Notes under the pieces: generated by a model
Seen by the model: the letters and a program-made list of their open reading frames with translations, nothing else
Told to the model about the DNA's origin: nothing
Databases searched by the model: none
Shown: piece by piece, positions 12,701 through 33,800 of the stretch
Layout: each line of letters starts with the position of its first letter
How positions within the stretch are numbered: the stretch's first letter is position 1
Translations under genes and position numbers: made by a program
From: Brachyhypopomus gauderio
Taxonomy: Eukaryota > Chordata > Actinopteri > Gymnotiformes > Hypopomidae
DNA: 64,000 nt
Assembly: GCF_052324685.1 (NCBI RefSeq)
Contig: NC_135214.1
Location: 27,477,739 to 27,541,738, forward strand
Direction: 5' to 3'

Positions 12701-15700
12701 AAACAGGTCAAAGTCAACAAAAAGATGATAATCTGAACTGAAACCGAAACTAAAATGGACATACGACGCAGAAACTTTCAGAACACAAAAAACCTTTGTA
12801 TGAGAACTCAAAAGCTCAATACTGCCCACTACTTTGGATAATGTTTTTATATTTATATTAAATTATACATGCATAATTGTTTTTGTTCCTTGTCCAGTTC
12901 AATGTAGTTAAGCGTTCATATACAGTACATTTACACAACACCAGCTCCTAGGGTTTTACCCAGAGGGAAGACTCAGGTGGAAAAAAAGTCACTGACATCA
13001 ATGCACAATCACTGACTCACAGATATTGATGACAGAAGCAAGCAGCATGTTTACAGCAATGAGCCAAACAAACTGAGATGCATGACAAAACACAGGACAG
13101 TGACATCACATTGCATGGCGCAATAGTGACCGGTGGATGCACACCAAACCAAAGAGAAAGTGTTTCTGTGACAAACATGCAGTGATCCCAGATAATTAGG
13201 AGTCATTTTAATGGATGCTACAGACTCGTGACTGCTGGACATGACGGACTGACGCGTTGGGTGTGACGCAATGACCACGTGGGATGCGGTGGTGAGCGTG
13301 TCAGCGGTGACTGATGAGAACGAATTGCACAGGTGGCCAGATTGAAGGGGTGATGATGGCACATGGGAGGGGTGGGTGTTAGGAGAAGAAGCATGTACTT
13401 AGGCTGTGGGTGTGCTGTGCCGCTCGGGAAGGGGAGGAGCAGACAGCGTCTGCAGCACGGCCGGCCGGGACCGGCTGCTGCTGCCAATGCCGCAGTGGGA
13501 CTCAGCGCGGGGTGGGGGAGAAAAAGGAATGAATAAATCAAAGGCTCGGACCAGACACAGACCCGACACTGGGAGGCCGAGCAGGCAGGGCACACGGAGG
13601 CAGTGCCCCCCCTATGAGAACCGCAACAGGTGCCGTCTCTATGAGGGCAGTGAAACCAAGAAGAAAAATCGCAGAGGAGACGGAGTTGTAAACAGTCGTG
13701 TCTGCCCGTCGTGAACACGACGCAAATCTGAGCGAAGTATCGCACGAGCGTCCACGTCTTATGGGGGTTCGAAAGTTTGAAGTTACATGAGTTGTATAAA
13801 GGATCTCACACCATTTCCGTTGGTTCGACTGTAGCATCACTAATTTTGCACAAGTGAGCTACATCCTGTGTTGATCGATCCCTTTGGCTGGGCCATTAAC
13901 ATCAAAGATGTGTAGGAATAGAGCTTGTTCACTGCATGTTTTTAATTTTTTATGTCTACTGAGCATATTTCAGCAAAACACCCCTTCAAACCACTTATTG
14001 CACTTAATAATGGCCATGCAGTCTATCTGGTTGCAGAAAGGATGAACATTATCTGGCATCATAAAGCAGTTCCCATAACTCAATTCCTAACAGTCAGTCC
14101 CTCCAGTTTATTAAAAAGTTTGCATAGTAATTTTGAGACCATCATTTATAAAACAAAATGGGGGGCCCAGCAGTTATGCACCATGACCCCCAAAATTCCA
14201 ATCCCAAAACATCTCCGTGGCAACATCCACAGTCCTTTCAACCGCTAACACGAGATGAACTCTAGCCAGTCCATTATTCCCTAAAGATTTTGCAATAATG
14301 TGGCGTCAGTGGGTCACCACAATATCTTGTGAATATGCTCAGCAGACTTTTACAGGAGTCTCAAAACTTCTCTCTCCAGCTATCGTCATTCCATTACGCG
14401 CCGTCTCGCAAAAGGAAGTTGGTCAGCAGAGGGGGGCACACAGAAACAGTGCAACACGAGTGTGGAGGGGGTCTAAATGGATGATACTCACTATAGCTAC
14501 TCAAATAATGTAACCCACATCTACCTCTCCTCCCAAACGACCTTCTCAGCGAAGCTGCGACAAACAGAGAAGTGAAATAAGACTAACAGAGAACAAAATG
14601 GGAACAAAAGAGGAGTGAGGCCCGGTTAGCAGCCCATGATTGCACAAACATGACAGAACAGCGTCGCATTTCTCGTAGAAAACACACCGGTGCAAAACAG
14701 ACACTGAAGAGGGGAAACAGGCAAATACTCTTTATTGTAAAAAGGGCCCGACACCCCTCTCTCGCTATTGGACGATGCAGACCTAATTTGCTTAAACAAA
14801 CCTGGAGGAAGCAAAAGCTAGATGATGTTAAACCCACCCTGCATCTTTTTAATAAGTCCTCCATGCTTCCACCTAAGGAGAGTCACCATGACAACTCTTT
14901 GTGAGCAATATAACTACAAAACATCAAAGGCCTCCGTCTATATGACCACACATGATGCACAAGCATGTGACCTCTATAAAACTCACCGTCTTACTGACAC
15001 GGCAATTATTTCACCTATACATGTGGTACGAAAATTCAGGGCGCTAGGTGCAACACCCCCACAACCCTGTGAAGGTTATTCAGGTCCTGGGAATGTGAAT
15101 GGGCTTTGCATACTAAGTGCAGGACAACTAAAAATGCCTGTGCAAGTGGGGACTAGGGCACCAACCAGTAAGTACCAAATAATTTTCAATCAATATGTAA
15201 TTCTTTTAAAGATACTTTTAAGGGAATCAGAGACTAGTCTTGTTTAGTCATATGTTGGGAAAACATCAAGTGTGGATATTTTCATTAGCCAGGAGAATTA
15301 CTTGTGTCTGCAAACAAAAGACGGGCACCCCGAGGAAGAAAGACGGTTAAGAAAAACAAATATATTCTCTTTTTTTTTTTTTTTTTACACACACACACTG
15401 CGCGTATACACTCTGAACTCATATTGACCCTAAGTGCTAGATTTGGAACGCACCTGATCGCACGAGCCTATCCAGCCTCTCCATGCTCGGGGACGGGACC
15501 CGTGAACGAGGACTACCTGGGTTGGAGCACTCGGAACCAGCGTCCGTGCTGTAGGAGTCCTCGTGGTTCACCAGGAGAAGCTCTTTTACACATTTGTGAC
15601 AAACGCTATGTTGACATGGAAGGATAAGGGGGTGTGTGAACAGCTCCTTACAGATCGGGCATATGAGCTCCCGTTCTATGTTCTTTATTGGTACCTACAA

Positions 15701-17242
15701 AGTAACAGAGAAAGAAAGAGAGAGAGAGAACAGAAGTTTATGAGGAATAGGTTATAAATATTTCTAACCTAGCAACCTGGAAGTGCCCACACTATCCGAC
15801 TAGTTAAGTAACTAGCAAGCCAAGTTGCACGCTTTGCCAGTTTCATTCATAGAAATATTAAACACAATGTGCTTGTACACATGGTTATGGACCATATCTC
15901 ACACGCAAATAACTCTGAACAGCAACACTTAAAGCATAACGTGTGTGTCTGGTGTGTAAACGTCTGGTGTGTGGAGTGTGTGCAGCTGAGCCCAACACTC
16001 ATTTGCATATGGCGTCACAAAGAAGCCATTAGGAAAGAGAGGAGCCAAGTAGGCCAAACTCATTGATTTGTACTATATGCATGTTTATGCATATAAATCA
16101 TTATTATACGTACCGAAGTGTTGTTGTGAATAACAATGCAACATTAAGCAGGACAAGGTTCAATTTAGCTAGGTTGGGTAAATAACGTCTTTTTAAACAA
16201 ACGCAACCGGTTTAGTATAAAACAGATCTAACCGATGCTGCTACAGATGTATCCGCATGTCTCTTACCAGCAGTGAGGCGCGTCGCTGCGTCGCAGACAT
16301 CATTAATTACTTAACAGCTCCGGATCCGCACGCTAACTTTCTTGAACTAATGACTCGGACAGACGAGCCAGCACAGACTAAGACTGAATGGAACAACGTG
16401 ACCTGACGTTATTGATCACACGAGTGAGTCAGCAGCACCCGGACCGCTGCCGTAGGGAGCGCGACGAGCTCGCACTGGGTGGAGACACCGCAAATCACCA
16501 TAGTAACCGCTCTTGCTAGTCTATTCAAAGTAGGGGGTGGGGAGAGAGGGATGGACCGATACCTACAGGTGAGCTGGTGTCTGCAGGTAGACGCTGCTCA
16601 TATACCGAAAGGTCTAGTTCATGTCAGGCTATTTCATGCACGAACGTATGTATGTATGTATTTAGTTCGGATAAGATACAGATCACCACTTCACTTCCCC
16701 ACCCTATTTTTATTAGCTGAGAATAATGAGAATCCATAACGTGCAGAATTGGCTTGTGCAGAACCCGTTACCAGGACCAGCAGTTATTCCCCTCGCTAAT
16801 GAAGTAATGCCATTTTTCTTTGTCTGCATCAAAAATGTGCAGAACATGTATGAGATTGACATTTGCAAACTATATTGACTGAATTTCTGCATGTCTTTTA
16901 ACAAACCCAATGGGCTTTTATTTATCAGACACGCTATGAACGTTATTATAGACTACTGTTAAAAATGAATACGACAAATGCAAAATATGTTAAGCTCGTA
17001 GCTTGCACGTTGGGTTTTCCTTATGAATTAACTTGGAGATTTGCACAGTAGCTTATTGTGCACGAGATCTCAGACATACAATGATCTTAAACCGACCTGC
17101 AGCATCTTATGAGGAACAAATGCCTACTCGACAGGTTTCTAAGACATAGGTAAACTGGAAAAGATCATGAGACACTTACCTCTCCCTTCTCAATCCGCTC
17201 GACTATGTTCCCAAACTCTAATATCTCCTCCGAGTCGGACAT
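3741..17242 (-). CDS. trim36: E3 ubiquitin-protein ligase TRIM36, complete, 10 coding exons
   Basis: Coding exons, 5' to 3' on the minus strand: 17180-17242, 15454-15694, 12147-12490, 11493-11639, 10894-10989, 10142-10395, 9668-9789, 5879-6178, 4352-4649 and 3741-4092. All junctions are GT-AG and keep frame, giving 738 residues (human about 728). Domain order is: RING finger ([18 protein letters not shown]), a B-box 1-like segment (CPGC, then MCNVCKPP and [13 protein letters not shown]), B-box 2 ([19 protein letters not shown]), coiled coil and COS region, fibronectin III (VPDPPVIDL to HTPPAP), and B30.2/SPRY ending ITAKRLSYM. This is the class I TRIM layout, and the match to TRIM36 rather than TRIM9, MID or TRIM46 is strong along its length. 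The family ubiquitinates substrates and binds microtubules; TRIM36 is linked to germ-cell, acrosome and dorsal-axis roles. The start is the ATG of [10 protein letters not shown]. The donors after exons 4 and 6 are the unusual gttcg. A possible minus-strand AATAAA lies at 3222-3227. Confidence 0.96.
4973..5000. repeat. Poly(A) tract of about 28 A, inside trim36 intron
   Basis: An uninterrupted run of A on the plus strand in the intron between the fibronectin III exon and the first SPRY exon. It could be the tail of a retroposed sequence, but no body is recognisable beside it. Confidence 0.9.
6229..6248. repeat. AC dinucleotide microsatellite
   Basis: About ten AC units start roughly 50 bases upstream (transcript sense) of the fibronectin III exon of trim36, close to its acceptor region. 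Confidence 0.9.
6780..7139 (+). other. Antisense 118-codon open frame inside a trim36 intron, unassigned
   Basis: A true ATG at 6783 opens 118 codons on the plus strand, opposite trim36, in the intron between exons 7 and 8. The middle is proline- and alanine-rich ([15 protein letters not shown]) because the DNA is a C-rich low-complexity tract. I recognise no domain. It may be chance in biased sequence; no promoter or splice context supports a gene. Confidence 0.2.
7800..8650 (+). mobile_element. Degraded LINE (L2/CR1-like) reverse transcriptase and 3' end, in trim36 intron
   Basis: Translation around 7880-8020 gives [16 protein letters not shown] followed by HFHCYTEM. These are recognisable as the reverse transcriptase motifs usually read GVPQGSVLGPLLF and FHCYADD, so the catalytic aspartates are gone. 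Further on, [11 protein letters not shown] corresponds to the ITPVLxxLHWLP block that follows the catalytic core in L2/CR1-type fish LINEs. Near 8580-8610 a decayed APKLWN block appears. Several stops and frame changes interrupt it, so the copy is dead. It sits antisense to trim36. The exact clade would need a library search. Confidence 0.75.
15369..15387. repeat. Poly(T) tract next to a short CA run
   Basis: A homopolymer T run followed by CA repeats, just downstream (transcript sense) of the RING exon of trim36. On the minus strand it reads as poly(A). Confidence 0.85.
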
Positions 17243-17540
17243 CTTAACAAATTCGACTGATAGCAAATGAAGTGTATTTCACAAACAGGTGCCAAGAGAG
17301 GATAGACTACTCGACAATAAATCAGCCGAGCCGGTTCGGTTCAGGTTTGGTCGCCGTGGACACAGATTCCCTGTGAAGACGCAAAAATGATTCATCTACG
17401 ACACTCGGTCACCACCATCTTCTCTCTCCACCCGGGTAACGTCCAGACAATATACTGTCCTATAATGTACGATAACACGCTGCGTTATGAGGACATTTAC
17501 ATAAACTATCGGAATCGTCTTTGAAACCTCAAGCCCCGCC
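17243..17540 (-). promoter_or_regulatory. trim36: trim36 5' UTR and probable promoter
   Basis: This is the stretch directly upstream of the trim36 ATG. It is richer in G+C and CpG than the introns and has no clear TATA box. The 5' UTR and transcription start are inferred from position only; the exact start cannot be seen. Confidence 0.45.
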
Positions 17541-19919
17541 CACGGTCTCTGGGCGTGGTCTTCAGTCCGATGTCGTCAGGCTGGCGAGGCTCTTTGTGTG
17601 CGGTGATCGGACGCGTTCAGGTCGGGTCCAAACTAACCACTCCGACCCGTTCGGAGAAGGAAAGGTGAAACTTGGAGAAGGTTCGTGTTTGGGCGGACGG
17701 AGTCCATGTCCACTGTAGTGTGAAACACGACAGATTCATCTGTGTCGCCCTGCTGCCTGAGGTCCCTCATAGCGACTCGTACAAGGCTGCTACTAACCAT
17801 AAATATACATTTTCTTTTTTCTAACAAAAGGGAACAGATATTAGGCTGCATTAAATCAACAACGGCAATTTTAGCTTAGCCGTGGAGTCGTAATGAAAAC
17901 GTGAAGTAACGCGGTAGGTGAAGAATTTGCAATGAGACATACCGCGCCCATCCATCAGAGGAATAACTGAATAACACAGTCTAATCTGAACTCCAGCTCA
18001 ACATTCATCATTTATATAAAGGCCACACATGCTCACACGCTATCTTCATGCATGTTCCAGTGTTTTTCGGGCCTATGATTAAATTACACAGTGCTAAAGC
18101 AAAGGCGAATACTTGGGAAAAATAACTGAGTAGTGAAATATGAGAACTGCAGTAAAATGACTACTGAAAGGTGAGAACTGCAGTAAAAGTCAGAAACTGT
18201 TGTAATGTCACATCAATTCTAGCAGAGCTCGGGTTCAGCAAGTGCCAAAATATGCTGCCGATTATTTACTCAAACAAAAGTGCCTGCTTAGTCATTTCAG
18301 TATTGTGGTCTATCTAGTTTGCGGTAAATTATAATGTGCTTTCTAACACACGTTAGAAACAACAATGAAGTCCTCTATATTGCTTGTTTTTCAACACTCT
18401 CACCAACATGTTCACAAACACAGTGGATCTGGCTGTAGCAATATAACCAACCACAGTAGAATTCATATATATTTAATTGAACGCACAAATCATGACAAAC
18501 TAGATCATGGCTTTTCCCCATTATACCTTGTTAATAGACAGACTTTGATCAAATGTGATGACCTACACAAGCTGTGTTTGCCCAAAAAAAAATACACATC
18601 CATTAGCAATTTCTTCTGAATGAATCTTTTGCTGTACAGCCACATATTGCTTTACTCAGCCTATCTGTTGATATTGAAGTTCAGTGCTCCACACTGGGAG
18701 AAGGGAGTGAAATGGGCAGGAGGAGGTAGCTTCTACTGGCACACGTACAGTAACACAAGCCCTTAGAAGAACAGAAGCCCTTTCTTTTCACAGATCAAGT
18801 AACTAAGGATTTCATAAAGGCCATTCATAACAGACATACAAACTGGTAATCTGAATAAACCCATGGCTGAATGCAAAAAAAAAAAAAAATCTTTATTTTA
18901 GTCCCGATTAAATATGCACCACCTCAATAGCGGTTATGAATGCTTTTGTGATATGAAAGGATGGTGTTAGTCAACACTCACTGCACTTTCAGTTTTCTAA
19001 TAGCACTTTGTAATCATAATAGAAATGGAGGTGCTATAATTGGCATCCTAAACATTGATTTATTATTTTTTTAAGATATAGAAAAAATAAAATCTTTTTT
19101 TTTCTTTTTACCCCAATCTTGTCCAACATTCAAGTGTCTTGGTGAAATGTGAATCTGCAGCAACACAGGCGAACTGTGAGGGGAGTGTTATAAATGTCAG
19201 TTATTGGAGGCACGGTGAACGAGAAAACAATGTTCTGACTGGGTGGTCCGATCAGTTTACAATTACTAAAATAAAGTCATAATTTCTGCCGCTGAAAAGA
19301 AGGTTTTCCAATGATACATACAATTCATATTATTTAGGATTAAAAAATTAATATTCTAAAGAATACTTAAATAAGGTTTACATAAGATGGATGTTCACAT
19401 CATTAATCTATTTGACTTTTACAGAGAAATACTGATACGAAGGCAATAAAAAAGGCAACACAGAGAAAGATGGATGTCTTAAGAACCCAAGAGATTTATG
19501 TTTGTCAATGTCTAGCAAAAAAGAAGTAATGGCAGTTTTAAAAACAGCTAATCAAGAGGGAAGAAACCATAAAACCTGTTCATGTGTGTAGGACCCAAAC
19601 AATGAGGGCCAAGCAGCGACTCTCTGACAGTTTCATGTTCAATGATTAATGACGGCAGACTTGATTATTAATTCATCTTCAACTGCCCCCCCTCCACCCC
19701 CCTTTTGGGAGATGGTGTGTGCACATCTCAGGTTCTTCAGTCAGGGCTGAACCATGCGGCCAGGCTTCAGAGGGGGCAAGGCTCGACTTACTGGGAACTG
19801 CATGTGGATTGGAGGCTGCGGTGGTCTTGATACAGATGGCACGGGCACAGGTGGGGGGGTCAGGGGTCGAGGGTCATGGGCTAGGGTGCGGGTTGGTTTG
19901 GAGGCGAGGGATCGCGTAG
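17541..19919. other. trim36-pggt1b intergenic region
   Basis: No gene is recognised. The right part probably carries the 3' UTR of pggt1b. Candidate minus-strand AATAAA signals appear on the plus strand as TTTATT near 18892 and 19058. A short poly(A) tract lies near 18876-18889. The rest is AT-rich and featureless to me. Confidence 0.5.
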
Positions 19920-28353
<8,434 letters not shown>

Positions 28354-30880
28354 TTAAAGGCCCTGTCTCCATGTTGGTACTGCCCTGTAATAAAAAAAAA
28401 GGGTTTAAGCAAGAAAATGTGTTACATTCATATACAACACCGGTATACACAAAAATAAAACTATAGTAATAACATGGTGTTGGTAAGAAAACCAATATCA
28501 TTCGCAATAATTGGCTGTCATTTACTTACATTTTTAGTAAACAGAAACATGTGTGTATCCATACCTATGAAACATCTGATATACAGGTCCACTCCCTGTT
28601 GGACCAATCTCTTTAGTACGTTCTTGCCATCCCTTGGTTGGTTTCCAGAGTCTCGAAGGGTCTCGGTTAACTTGACTTTCAACCTACAAAGGTTCGGCCG
28701 AGATTTGGACATATTTATGAAAAATAACAAAAATATGTAGGATTATTTCTGAAAGTAAGATGGCAAAGCAATTAGCTAGTATTCTCACTGATAAAGATGG
28801 TCACCTTCTCTTTGAGTTTAGCCAGCTTCTGCTGACGCTCCAACTCTGCCTCTTCTTTGGTTTGTTTATCCTGCTGTTTTATCTCTAATTTACGTAGATC
28901 CTTTAGAGAAAGGTAAAATAAATAACATTTTCACTTAGCAGGACCACTATGTTGAACTGACTACAGTTTGGCCACCATGGACTCACCCTCTCTTGAAAAC
29001 GCCTAATACCTTTGGCAGCCAGCCTCTGTCTCTCCGCCACGTCCATTCGCTCCTGTGCTTCCATTTCAAGGAGGAGCAGCTCCTCCTCCTCCTTCTTCTG
29101 CCTGAGATGAGCCTCCACGGCTAGCTTGACCTCTAACTGTCTCCGTCTCTCCTCCTTCAGCCTCTTTCTCTGGAGCACCTCTTCCCTGAGCCTCCGCTCC
29201 GCCTCCTGCTCCCGCTGCTCCCTCCGTAGGTTCCTCCAGGCCTCCAGGTGGCTGGCCACCTCCTTGCGCCGCTCCTGCTGTTGGAGGCGCCGCGCATCTG
29301 TAGCAACAGCTTCACGTTCCTTCCTCTCCACCTCGACCTCCTGGTCTCCGCTCTGCAGCAGGGCCAAGCGTGCACTCTGTCTCTCTGCTCTCCATCTCTG
29401 AATGGCCTAGACAGACAGGCAACAGCACTTTAAGATGATTACTGCAAACATCAGCACTGTATCTGCTCTGAAACAAGACTTATATTTTAATTATTTAGGG
29501 CAATAAGAAATCATTAACAGGTGGGAGTCAGTAGTTCAAAATCCCAATGGAACAAGACAGAAACTGCTTCCATAGTTAACGCGTACCTCTTTCTTCTTTT
29601 CCTGGAGACAGCAGAGCTCAACATACCAGTCCTCATGCAGTCTAATCTCCTGCTCAGTCTTGTCTGGTAAGTAAAACTTAACTTCTGTCCTGTATGAGGG
29701 TTTTCCACTGTGCTTGGTCCACACTTTGAGGAAGCTCTGATGGTCGTATTGATCCCAGCCACCCAGCTTCCCCCCAGTTTGCTGCAGGAAGTTTTCCAGG
29801 GCTGTCACCTCCAAAGGAAGCTGCTCCCTCCCTTTCTGCTCCATACTGGGCCTGACTTTGGAAACCTCACTGTCCTTCTTCACAATCAAAGACCAAGCAT
29901 GGATCTTCCTCTCTAAGGCACATATCTCCTGCCAAGATGTTCTCTCTTCTTTCAAGAGCTCCTCAAAACTGCACAGTGTCATCATAAAAAACAGAGATTG
30001 TTTTCCTCACTAAAATATTTTATAGCATCTAGTTAACCATCTACAGTCTATCGATCATAACGATTATATTACATTTGCATACCTTTGGTGCTGTTCTTCT
30101 TTGAACGTGTTGACCGAACATTCAATCTCACTCATGATGTCCTTTAATTTTTCTATTACTATTGGAGATAAAATATTAATTTCTTAAATGGTGCCTGTTA
30201 TGATGCAAACAATATTGTCTAGATGTAGTTATGAACAATATTACGTCCACAATTATTGTTACAAACTGGTTTAATTGGACTACTTACAATCAGGAGATGG
30301 CTTCACATCGATCAGCTGCCCTTGGAATCTGTAGACAGCATTTCTGATTTTTTGCAGTTGCTGCTGCACTCTCATTTCTAAAGAGAAAGTCCATGAAATA
30401 TATTACTAAAAAAATTTAACCAACGCACCAAACACTGGCACAGCGGTCGTAAAGATACATACACAACAATTATTATAGTATATAGCCTACTAGGAAAGAA
30501 GGGGAACAAGATATTGATAGATAGAAGAGGAAGGAATTAGAAATAGAAGGAGAGCTATTGGTTATAATTTTACTTACGTTCAGCTTTACGGTCACTGTTA
30601 AGTTTGTTCTCAAGCTCATCTAAGATGCAGCCACAACCTGCGAGACAGTTCTTTCTCTTGTGGTTGTAAAGTGTTCTTTCTTTTCCATGTTTATCAGCCC
30701 TGGGCAATAAATAAATATACATGGAATATCAACGGTGTTCATCTTCGTTCTTGTTACTTAAGACTTAAATTAAGTCTTAAGACTTGTTACTTATACTGGC
30801 ATCACTTACAATTTTCTCAGATGTTCTGCTTTTCGGAGGAAATCGGTTGTCTTCGTCATTCTGTCCTCTGAACTCTGCAT
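28354..30880 (-). CDS. ccdc112: Coiled-coil domain-containing protein 112, complete, 9 coding exons
   Basis: Exons, 5' to 3': 30810-30880, 30578-30699, 30288-30377, 30083-30158, 29587-29968, 28987-29406, 28805-28900, 28565-28683 and 28354-28384. GT-AG and frame hold throughout; 468 residues. Matches to vertebrate CCDC112 include LDELENKL, VNTFKEEQ, ALENFLQQTGGKLGGWDQYDHQSFLKV, KGIRRFQER, AKLKEKV and the tail NRDPSRLWKPTKGWQERTKEIGPTGSGP with final AVPTWRQGL. Most of the 420-bp exon encodes a charged Glu/Arg/Lys/Leu-rich coiled coil. The family is known from centriolar-satellite and cilium work; it has no catalytic motif. The start is the first ATG of MQSSEDRMTK; an alternative 5' exon with a longer N-terminus, as in some mammalian isoforms, is not visible. 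The last coding exon is only 31 bases. Confidence 0.93.
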
Positions 30881-33800
30881 TTTACCTCCAATATCCGATA
30901 GAATTTCGTTTCGTTCAACAGTCACCGGGTACAATGCTCATGACATGTCATTTATATCACAATAAGCAAATTAAATTAATATATTACTTAAGGTTAAGAG
31001 ATTGGCAAATGACCATAACTACTTAAATATCGTTAGATAATGTAGGTTATTATGTAGGTTAGCTAATTAGCTTAGCTAGCGTCGTAGCTAGGAAAGTTTC
31101 TGAACCACCTAATAATTTCCTGACGATTAATATTCAAATGCCCTGTGTAGTTGTTTCACTTTGAGGTATGTTACAATGTTAATATATAGCTAATAAGTGT
31201 AATTTGTAGCTGCAAGAGAATGAATAAATAGCACCGCCTCCGTTTGTTTGTATAAAATGGTTGTTAAGGTGGCCATGCTCAATTTTGAATGTTGAACTTT
31301 ATTCGCAGTAACAAAACCGCACTCAAAAGTTTTTGTAGTTCAATCAGTTATTTTCCCCTTTGTTTTATTATTTGGGCACCTTAAAGGACCACAATCTGTT
31401 CTGTAGGACTAGACGAAGCTAATTATCATGTCTCTAATGATTTTCTAAATATAGGTTGCTCTAACGTACTTTCAGAATGCTGCCAGACAGGCTTGATTTT
31501 GTCAAGTTCCTTATGATGTTGTGTGTCTCCTGTGATGTAACAAACTAATCAGGCAGCTAGGAATAGAAACACAGCTATTACTGACAGAGGATATTTGGGA
31601 GAGTCTAGCCCCTTGATATGATGGCATAATTATCTTTGAAACCAAAATAGCAATTGATCCTGTGGGCACAGTACTATGTCCATAGAGGCGGCATGAGCTA
31701 CATCAGCTATTCTCAGAGCCTTGTGTAGACATGGGCTAGTTTATTGTTTGATCATATCCACAAGTTTTGTGTCTTAATTCATGTTTTATTTGCCACGATT
31801 TTGTTTTTGCAAAAGCAGCATTCTTAAATGTACATATATTTACATACATTTTATTCATTGCGTGTCTATTCCAGTGCTCGATGGATCTCGTGTTCATTTA
31901 GAGCTTTACACTCCAACACACCCAGAGACTTAGCCTATAGTATGTGCTACCGATGGTCTCGCTGCTGTGCCATCAGTGAAATTTGACCAGACACCCTCAT
32001 GCCATGTGACGTGTATGGTGAGAGAGGGGCCCTTAGGGACCTGACCATAGCAGTGTGCATCTAGGGCAATGCTGAAAGTGATCCCAAAGTGCATTTCAAC
32101 AGCCTGTGTGCCCCAACTGCAGCGCGAGGTCACCACTTCAACTGCATAGGTAGGGGTGGTCTCCCAAACATAGGCTAGTCTTGAGATTAACTGCTCACGA
32201 GATGGATCAAATGATGCTATCAGATTTTCAGCACTCACTCCATGTCATTTAAGCTGTCTCATAACTGCCACTATGAAGGTGAAAGACAGTTATACACACA
32301 CGATAAGGTCTTTTTTTTGTTTTTTTTTACTTTTGACATATTCTAATGCCATTGGGTGGTTCCATTGAACACATTCAGTCAACTGTATCACCATTTGTTT
32401 TATTATAATATTCTAAATGTAACAACAGCTGAAGAAATGTCTCCTAACCTCTTAAAGTTTAAAGTCTATTGTAATGAAAAGGTGTTTAAGGGAAAATTGA
32501 GGATCATTAATTATTATAACAGTGCATCTATGAGCTGGAAGAATCAGAAAAAATTACAACCTCATAAAATGTATTGGTCTATTATTAAGCTTGTGTACTA
32601 GCAGCATTCTATATAAATAAACCTGTCACATCACCTGTTTTTTTTAAGCATAAAATGTTTCATTCCCACCCGACCTTTAAGATCATTATACATTCTTTCA
32701 TTATAACAGCTAACTGGAATTCTTGAGTTTCATAGTGTGCATCAACTTGCTGCTAATTTAACCATTAAACCTGCCATGTCAAATATTTAGATTACATACT
32801 AATAATTTTATATTTGAGCATAGGTTCTCTCACGTTGTGGCTGTGTCAGTGAAATTGTAGTTCCACTAACCGTGCACATTTTGGTGCACCACTTCTTACC
32901 TTGCAACATTTCAGCTTAGGTCAGTAACCTTTCAGCACCCCTCGCCAGTGGGAAGGCATCTTTGAGTCTTTCTCTCTGGATATAACTCAAGAAGCCATGG
33001 CAGTTTAGCGATTAAGGCAGAGTGCTCTTAGACGAATGACCAGTCCTGTAAAGAGCAAGTACGTTTTAAATGTGACAGGAAATTCTTCTACTCAAACATT
33101 TTATACCAATGTATCATAGAAAGATCAGTGTAGATAAATTATATTCTTTTCTTTTCGCCTGAGGTAATTTAATACCATAGAAAAGGACTGTAGTCGGGCT
33201 TGACAGGAATGAAACAAACACACTCATTACTACTGAATAACATCTTTATACCAATTGTGTATTCCCATACGGAACAGATGATTACAACACCTGTTAAATA
33301 TAGCAGGGCTCACAGCTTGGGACACCATCATCTGCCTCATGCACTCACATTCTTTATGGCTTTGCAGGGACGGTCTCCATGATATGCTGTGGCTGTTGGG
33401 CTTCTGCTGTTTTTCACAGGGTACAGAGCTGGTTCAATTACAGCTGCGCTGGAGCATCAGGACGGCCAATGCTTGGAGACATGGAGACATTGATGGCTTG
33501 CAGGTGTCATGCAGATGCTGCAAAAGATTTGCAGTAAAGTTCTAAACATGACCACTTTAAGATTGATCATTTGTCTAAATACTTATGAGCCCCTGAAACA
33601 GGAGGACTGTGTATAAAACCAGGCCACAACTCCTGTGTGGCACCAACTACAGATGTATAGATCTTAAAATCAGTTTTTTTGCTCTCATTCATTGAATCTG
33701 TCATTAGCCCATTTCATATCCAATGTGCTGGAGTGAAGAGGCAAAACCAGATAACAGATATCGTAATAATCTGACTTTAATCTGCCATTTTATTCTTAGA

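Noticed and set aside
13218-13745. Cys- and Pro-rich 175-codon minus-strand frame in a trim36 intron
   Set aside because: No splice or family support; biased composition in a moderately GC-rich intron explains it.
17521-17851. Short open frames beside the trim36 promoter as a divergent gene
   Set aside because: No start context, splice sites or recognisable peptide.
29126-29433. Plus-strand frames rich in Ser, Arg and Leu
   Set aside because: Reverse reading of the charged coiled-coil exon of ccdc112.
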